Shown here: one piece after another, positions 57,258 through 64,000 of the stretch
Layout of the letters: each line of letters starts with the position of its first letter
How positions within the stretch are numbered: position 1 is the stretch's first letter
Assembly: GCA_950295325.1 (NCBI GenBank)
Contig: OX485805.1
Location: forward strand, 56,198,758 to 56,262,757
Direction of reading: 5' to 3'
From: Polytrichum commune
Lineage: Eukaryota > Streptophyta > Polytrichopsida > Polytrichales > Polytrichaceae
DNA length: 64,000 bases
Translations under genes and position numbers: made by a program
Notes under the pieces: generated by a model
Told to the model about the DNA's origin: nothing
Database searches by the model: none
The model's input: the letters and a program-made list of their open reading frames with translations, nothing else

Positions 57258-58567
57258 GGGTAGGCGAAACCAGACCACTTGGTCGACGCAGTATATCATT
57301 CATGAGGACACCTTATTGTAAGTCCCAATTTGCTCTCACGGTGGGTGCCATGTCTTTGTGCAAGGCTGGTGAATGCTCCACGACCCCTTACCCTTCCGTG
57401 TTGCCTGGTTGGGTTTTTAGCTTGTAAATGTGTAGGAGAAAGCTTTCTTGATATTGTTATGCCTTTTAATATAGGATTCTTGAGGGCGGATTAGGTAGGA
57501 AACAGTAGTAGATCAGGGGAGGCAGTAGAAAACTGTAGCAAGGGATTTGCTGGTGATGGACATCAGGAGCAGGACAAGGAGGCAGTATGTAAGAATTTTC
57601 GTGTGGTGGTGAGGGATTTGTAGGGAGAATAAGGAGAGTGCGCAAATGGGCACCCCCAGCCGTATATACTGTTTGGACCTTTAGAATTCAGCTATTCTAA
57701 AAACATCATTTTAGCCTTTAGGCCTTGTAGAGGATATTTGACACAGATGACGAGATTATAGTTTTTACCAGAGATGCTGCATGTAACGCAGATCGTCCTT
57801 ATACTCTTGTTCTGCCTTGTGAATTCTGGCAGGAGGTCTGATAAATCCTCATCCATTTTCACTCGTGTACTTTTATGTGACAGCTAGGACTTGCAAAATA
57901 CCAATTGACTTTCATGATCTTGTCATAATCATGTTCGCCCATTTTGAGCATTGGCGCAATACTTTCCTTTCAGACGCTGTTTGTAGTGTCCTGTCTATAA
58001 AGATTCGGTGACACCAATTTCAAGTTGGGAAGCAATGGTTGTTGGAAACATTTATCTTGTCTGTCAACATGCTTTTGTAATATCTACAGTTTAGTAGGTA
58101 TTGTAGGGGAATCTTCTTTCAGGCTGCTTTTAAGACTGGTCAATGCCCCATAGATTAAAGGTGATTGACTCTAGGTCCAATATAGGCACTTAGATATGTG
58201 TGTGGTAGACTTGCCCATGAAATAAATTGCTTTGATGCTTAGTTCACTCTGTGTTTGGGGCATACGGGACACCTACATTGGGTTTGTGTGTGGTTTGGTG
58301 AAGATCACAAAAATGCAGCTAGTCACATGTGTGCTCTGCCCTATTATTATCTAGTACACGTGGCTAACTCATGTGCAATCCTAAGTTCCCATGTACCTTG
58401 TATGGTTAACATTCAAGATAATAGGATAGCTTTCATTTCTACTTGACTATGGCATTTGCTTGAGTGAACTACATATTAACTCTTTGACTCGCTTCAGATA
58501 AGCCTGTTTTTCACATGCAGAGCCAATAAACACCACCGAATCTTATTACCTACAGACTTGTTAGCAG
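57258..58567 (+). other. 3' untranslated region of the PAT1-like gene and intergenic
   Basis: The first several hundred bases after the TGA have UTR-like composition. The poly(A) site is not certain. No further ORF is supported. Confidence 0.4.
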
Positions 58568-58775
58568 TGATCGGGGAGATTTTAGCGCATAATCGGGTGA
58601 GATCCTAGTGTTTGCAAGTTCAACTGGTTACATGTTGATATCCTTTGGCTTTTCTATATTAATTTGAGGTGTATTCCATAAATTCCTCTAAAGTGATGGG
58701 TAATTCTCACTGAAGTCTTGAACTTCAACAGGTTCATCTGTCACTAACTGTCGGTTCTCCCCGATCATTGCTTGA
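58568..58775 (+). repeat. Dispersed repeat 'ATCCTAGTGTTTTCAAG', copy 3, with inverted ends
   Basis: It begins GATCGGGGAGATTTTAGCGC and ends GGTTCTCCCCGATC, short inverted repeats. Between them lie GATCCTAGTGTTTGCAAG, GGTTACATGTTGATA, TATTCCATAAATTCCTCTA and GAAGTCTTGAACTTCAAC. The inverted ends suggest a MITE of about 205 bp. This is the best-preserved of three copies. Confidence 0.65.
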
Positions 58776-61150
58776 TAGTGAACACGATTGGGAGGAATTG
58801 CTGTATTCAATGACGGAACTAACAAATGTGCATTTCTGATCTTCTAAAACTGAATCAGGGGAGGTCCTATTTTGAATCTGAATTCAGTTGATGCTCCATT
58901 AAGTTTTGTTGTGTAAATCTAGTCGGTAGAAGTTGGAGTACATGGAAAATGAACCAAAAAACACCAAATACCTTGTATGAACTTTACCTTGGAGGTATTC
59001 TTAAACTTGTAAGCTCATGTTCAGCACAATTAAAGTGGAGTGGCCCGCAACGATTTTAGTTGATTTCTCTGACTGTTTCCCCTTGTACTCTTGTCTTGTT
59101 GCACTTTGGAATAACATGCAGTATGCAGCTGGATAGTCCAAGGCTTGCTATAAGGTAACCTGCCCTGTGGTTGACCTAGGTAGCTCCACTAAAACTATCA
59201 TGAGAGTAATTGTGATGCTTTTGAAAATAGCATAAGTGGAAAGAAACATAACGTGAAAGTGGGAAGTGGTCATGTTTTTGCTATGTTGGGAGTTCATGTG
59301 AGGGTGTTGACTCCCCTCAATGATTGCCACTCTGAGGCAAACTTTGCATGAACATCAAACGATGTTTATTTTTGGTAAAAGTAAAATGTTTTTTGTTGTT
59401 CATATAAAAATGGTCTTTGTGCTCATATTGACAGTTCAATTTAACACTCTATGATTTTAGAGAATTCTTTGCATACATGTGGTTAGAAATAGGGCTTACA
59501 TACTCCAAATGCAAGGTGGTTGGCCTACTATGATTTGCACATTTTGGCATGAGAATTTGTGCAGGTGCTCAACTATTGAGTCGTTCCCATGTAGTGGATC
59601 ACACAAGCATTCTGAGTCATTTTCTAGGTGAATTTGATTGGTCAAAGGTCTTTTGGGGAATCAAACATGGCATTTTCTTGTGCATCGCTTCCGCCGATTG
59701 TTATAATCTAAAACTCCAAAAGGGTTATTCATGCCCACTTTCCCCCTCGAAATAGCTCATCTCCCATGTTTCAATAACCTATGGATAAATCCCATGTTAA
59801 CCTCAAAACTTGTTCATGAAAATTCTACAACCAACATCAAGTGAAATGCACACAAAAAAACCCTTTCATAGGCTTGGGAAGTTAAAGGTTAAGGTAGACA
59901 ACGTTTTTTTGGCTACTACTCTTAATCGGATGCCTATATTTATAATTTGAGTGGTACGTGGTTAGATGTGCTCCAAAGAACTAATATCAAAATGTTTAGT
60001 TTTTTGGTTTTCTTCATTTTTTTTTCAAGAGATTGGATTATGTGTACAAAATTTGATAATCATTCTAGGTTCAATAGTCAACACAATTGGGAGGAACTAG
60101 ATGACCACTTAATTAGCAAGAGAATATTCACTTTGATAATCAATAAGATATTCATATAAGCTCTAAAAATTATGAGGAAAGTGGCTGCATCCTCAATTTG
60201 GATTAGGCTAGGAGAAGTGCGATGGTTAGGGTTTAGTGCGATGGTCTGAATCCTAATCCAACCGCTAACCCTAAATTAGAACCCCAACTCACCGTGCACA
60301 TAGCTTGCAATTATTTCCAAAGTGGATTCCTTGTGAAAATGTTTCATTGATTGTACATGACAAACATCAACCATTCGGTGAAATGGTAATTTGCAACCGC
60401 ACTATGCATTTGGTCATGTGGATTGTATGCCGCCTTGTTTTGTATGTGCAATTCCCGCATGTTGTGTGCATGCATACATATTCACAATTGCAAGCCACGT
60501 AATTGATGTTGTTCATGGAGTATATGCTGAATATCCTAGGGTTTAGGAACTCCATGTCTTGATTTTGAACTTTCATGTAATGGATCTACCATGAAGTTTA
60601 GATCCTAGATTTCAAAATTGAGAGTGTGTATCTTGTATTTTGCACGCGATACCTTCTCATCAATATCAATTGGCCATAACTAGTGGAAATTGGTTGTAAG
60701 TAAAGCCTCCACCTCCTTTGCAAAACACGTTGTTGTCTCTCATGATCGAGCTCAATCACCTCAAGCTCCTATTATTTTGTCCTCCACCTCCATGAGACAT
60801 TCACACCTTCTTCACTTCCCCTTCACTTGCAGGGCAACTCATGACATTAGAGACAACCTTCCAAATGATTTCGTCTGTGTTGCCTTTACTGGTTACATCC
60901 GCCATAGGCTGATCTTTATCCTTATGATAAGTGCCATTAGACCATCTCTTACACGATGAAGTGAGCATTTGTGAATATCAATGGTGAAAGCAACCTCGTC
61001 CATGCATGTGGCGGTGGTTACACTAATGGTGTAGTTTACATATGCATGCAAGGACTAAGTCCACATGGAAACTACCAATGTGGGAGCTAGTTTGCATCTC
61101 GGCGGTTACATGGGTTGTTGTTATTTGTGTTTGCACTCTAACAACGGAAC
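58776..61150. other. Intergenic, no gene seen
   Basis: AT-rich. An ORF at 60690-60959 has no recognised motif. Two TAGGGTT/AACCCTA strings near 60228-60272 face each other. Confidence 0.5.
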
Positions 61151-61199
61151 TCCTGCCCGTGGTGACCTCTAGTCATTTGCGGACGCAAGACCTTCACTA

Positions 61200-61943
61200 T
61201 TGTGCCCTCTAGCCTTGGTACTCTACATTTTCTTTGGAGGAACTTGGAGTGCTCCCTTGTTGTCGGAAGAAATTTCCTTAACTTTCTTAGCTTGCTTGGG
61301 TGCTTGAGTGGCCGGAGGCGGCGGTTTCATAACCCCTTTTCACTCGCCCTTCCTTTTTCATGTCCCCTTCCTAACTAGTCTCTCATTATCTTTGTCGTCG
61401 TCATTGTCTTGAGATCTTTGGCTGTCCACGTTCCACTTAGATGTCGGAAGCTCTTTCATCTTCTACAACCTGCACACCTACCACGTAAACATGTCCTCAG
61501 GTTTTGGCCCTTTGGTCAAATCTTGCTCCGCATCCACTCTTGCCCAATTACGAATTAGAAGCATTTTTTCATTCTCAATATTTTGTTGAAGGAGTTTTTT
61601 CCAGGGCTGTGGTCTTTAGGTTAAGGCATACATGAATTCTTTCCCCATGGTTTTGTAACCATCTACAATGGGGCCCTCCTAGCAACCCTTCCACATGTGG
61701 TTTGTGGCTCAGAGCTTGCTTTATGGATTCCGTCTTGCAATATACATAGATATCATCCTTGCGGTCCTTTTGAAGATCAATTGACTTCACTTCGATGCAT
61801 GTCAAGGGTTCCACTTGAGGCTTGTTGTACATATGAGGAGTAATCCATTGCTCCACAAATTGCAAGTTACCCATGTTCCCATTATATTTAACAATCCCCT
61901 CTTGGTGTAGTTGCATGAGTGACAACCTAGCCATGGCGTCCAC
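61200..61943 (-). pseudogene. Unrecognised ORF relic (122 codons plus shifted continuation)
   Basis: The minus-strand ORF 61943-61575 reads MARLSLMQLHQEGIVKYNGN, then PHMYNKPQVEPLTCIEVKSI and a Cys/His/Trp-containing end. After a frame change near 61600 the strand continues LLQQNIENEKMLLIRNWARV and DAEQDLTKGPKPEDMFTW, then a Lys/Pro-rich stretch with stops. The continuity suggests a former protein of at least 200 residues, possibly from a mobile element. The family is not recognised. Confidence 0.35.
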
Positions 61944-64000
61944 GAAAGGGGATACAAACTAGCTGGGTGGTTATTGTAACTAGTGGCGGATTAATTGCAA
62001 GTGGTGTCGGGGTGAACATAACCAGCGCGGAGGTTGTAACTGCCCTATGGCAAGTCTTAATCACCTACTTCCCCTAGGGGGGTGGACTCTGCATACCATG
62101 TACAAACTAATGTGAGTGTAAGAAGGGGTATTATTTGGGGCATAAGCGTACATAATATACATAAGAGAGAGGTATTATTTACATCTAAAAAGGCTATAAA
62201 TTTTCTTAAAAGTAAAAAGTACATGTACAAAGGGGGCCTTAAGGGCTAGAGAATTTTTTTTAACAATAGATGTGTTGGTTTTATTCAGTTCAAATTTTCA
62301 TCCATTGTTGTCATATGATCACAATCCTCAATGACTACCATGTCTGATCCTGTTAAGGTTTGCATTTAGGTTCTAGGTTTTTACAAATCAAATGCTCTTG
62401 AAACGCTCATGGACTTTCTTGAGTTATATTCTTTGGAATTTGGCTAAGTTATTGCCCTCTTGTCTTTCTTTCTTTGTTTGATATAAGGGTTGAGTTACAT
62501 GCTATGAATGAAAATATATTTCTAATCAGGAAGTGGAAATGCCTATTTAATTCATGACATACATAATTTTTGTATATGTAGTGGAGACATTTATCACATT
62601 AAATTGAGAAGCTGAGTATAAATACATGAGTCCATTTTCTAACATGCCATTAGTATGCATACATTCATTTTTCTTTGTAAACTTCTCGTATATCGGGGGT
62701 TTAATTTCATAGTGACCCAAGCACATAATTTAGGTTTTCCATGAAAAGTCCACCCCTTGGGCTTCTTCCCAACCTGCGCATAGGAAATTTTGTTTCATTT
62801 CATGCATTGAACAAGTGCTGAATGATCACAAAAAGTAGGAGAATAAACTGACTATGTAGCCACAAGTGATTTTGGCACTCCATTGCCTCCTCCATTGCAA
62901 TCTTCATATTCTTGTGTTGAAAACAAATGCCTTCCCGATTGAAGCCTCCCTTCGGATGCCCTACGAGAAGTGATCACTTCGGCCATTGTTAAAAATTCAC
63001 AATCATACCTTTGCCGCGTCATAAAAGGATGTGATCCATTGTATCTATGGCAATGATGCTTCGACTCTTCACATAGAAGTTAGAAATCCTAATACAATCC
63101 GGAGTAGGAAGATGACTGAAGCCTTCAGCAAGAAGGCCTATAACCTACAAAGAACTGTCTATGATCTATGTGGATGGTAATGCATAATCGCATCATACTA
63201 AATCCACATATATCATACACTTAATGAGGTTATGTAAGCTGACATGTGATGTAACCATGGGTCTTGTACCAACGTGAGCGCCATTGCAACCATGTTGATC
63301 GCTGTCATTAGTGGGGATGCCTGTAACTGCAAGACCACAAGCGTGCCATTGTGAAACTACAAAGCACGACATAATTGTATGTTTACAAACGCATTGGCCT
63401 TTGGGGTAACAATAGGCGTTTTTGGATTGAATCGACGCCCAAGAAACAAACCTGCAAGCTCGTGCAGGTCATTGCCCAAAAAATAGTCGGGGAAAAAAAG
63501 CATAGGGCCCTAGCTCGAAAGGAAAAGAATGTTGCCAAAGCCAAGGGAGGCCCTCTTTAGAGGTGCTAGTGCATGGCCTCTCTTTCATTTCCATGGCCCA
63601 AATAATGTGAGGGATATGGGCTACTATTTGAAGGGATATAAGAGGAGTTGGGTGAACAACAATCACAAACTATTCAATGCGATGAGGTGCATTGCACATT
63701 ACATGTGTGTCAAGAATTCATCATGACATAAGGAGACCATGTTTTGTTCCTCTGGGGAGCTCACATCTTGTAACCTTGTCCCTTATCTCTCAGAGCTTTT
63801 TATATTTTTCATTTTTAAATGAATGAATGATTAAATAAATAAATAGTTAAAAAAGTGGATAAGATTGACCCATTTCCAATACCCCCCCTAATCTTGATAC
63901 ATAGAGTCCCCTAAAGTTGTTAACTTTCACACATGTAGCTGTCATTTTCTAACGTGATGAAATAAGTCATGAAGAATCACACATGTGGCCATCTCATCTC
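61944..64000. other. Intergenic, no gene supported
   Basis: Short open stretches occur at 63000-63180 and 63375-63726, with no motif or coherent frame. The rest is AT-rich. Confidence 0.45.

Overview
This is plant nuclear DNA. Three multi-exon genes with GT-AG introns can be reconstructed in full. They sit in a low-density, repeat-rich background with Copia LTR retrotransposons, SINE-like elements and many small inverted-repeat elements. The species cannot be fixed from the window. A glutamate decarboxylase with an unusual C-terminus and the low gene density would suit a non-seed land plant, but that is only an inference.

Layout. 1-7100 holds transposon debris: a pogo/Tigger-like transposase scrap, a SINE-like element, a poly-G-ended hAT-like MITE, a second MITE and a CACTA-like element. 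It ends in a degenerate tandem-repeat block and a long hairpin just upstream of the first gene. 7402-12474 (+) is glutamate decarboxylase (7 exons, 527 aa), with about 300-bp tandem repeats in intron 1 and a tandem triplication in its 3' flank. 12.7-17.1 kb has no gene but several inverted repeats. 17123-22508 is a Copia element with both LTRs and a 5-bp target duplication, but its interior is inverted. Next to the RNase H end it carries an antisense ORF with a Cauli_VI / RNase H1 hybrid-binding-like domain, in two mirror-image copies. 22758-27490 (+) is a second, decayed Copia element. 27.5-33.3 kb has only an unrecognised coding relic, a DNA element with perfect 17-bp termini and other dispersed repeats. 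33351-33572 is an LTR plus primer-binding site.

40314-34085 (-) is a Tat-SF1/CUS2-type splicing factor (11 exons, 429 aa); its three largest introns contain CACTA-like fragments and a 5S rRNA-like sequence. 41-51 kb is intergenic, with more MITE copies and a well-preserved tRNA-type SINE with 14-bp target duplications. 53047-57257 (+) is a PAT1-family mRNA decay factor (8 coding exons, 863 aa). 57.3-64 kb has no gene that can be supported beyond one unrecognised ORF relic.

The three host genes (GABA synthesis, U2 snRNP-associated splicing, mRNA decapping) are unrelated and independently transcribed, with no operon-like logic. The most unusual structure is the Copia element at 17.1-22.5 kb.
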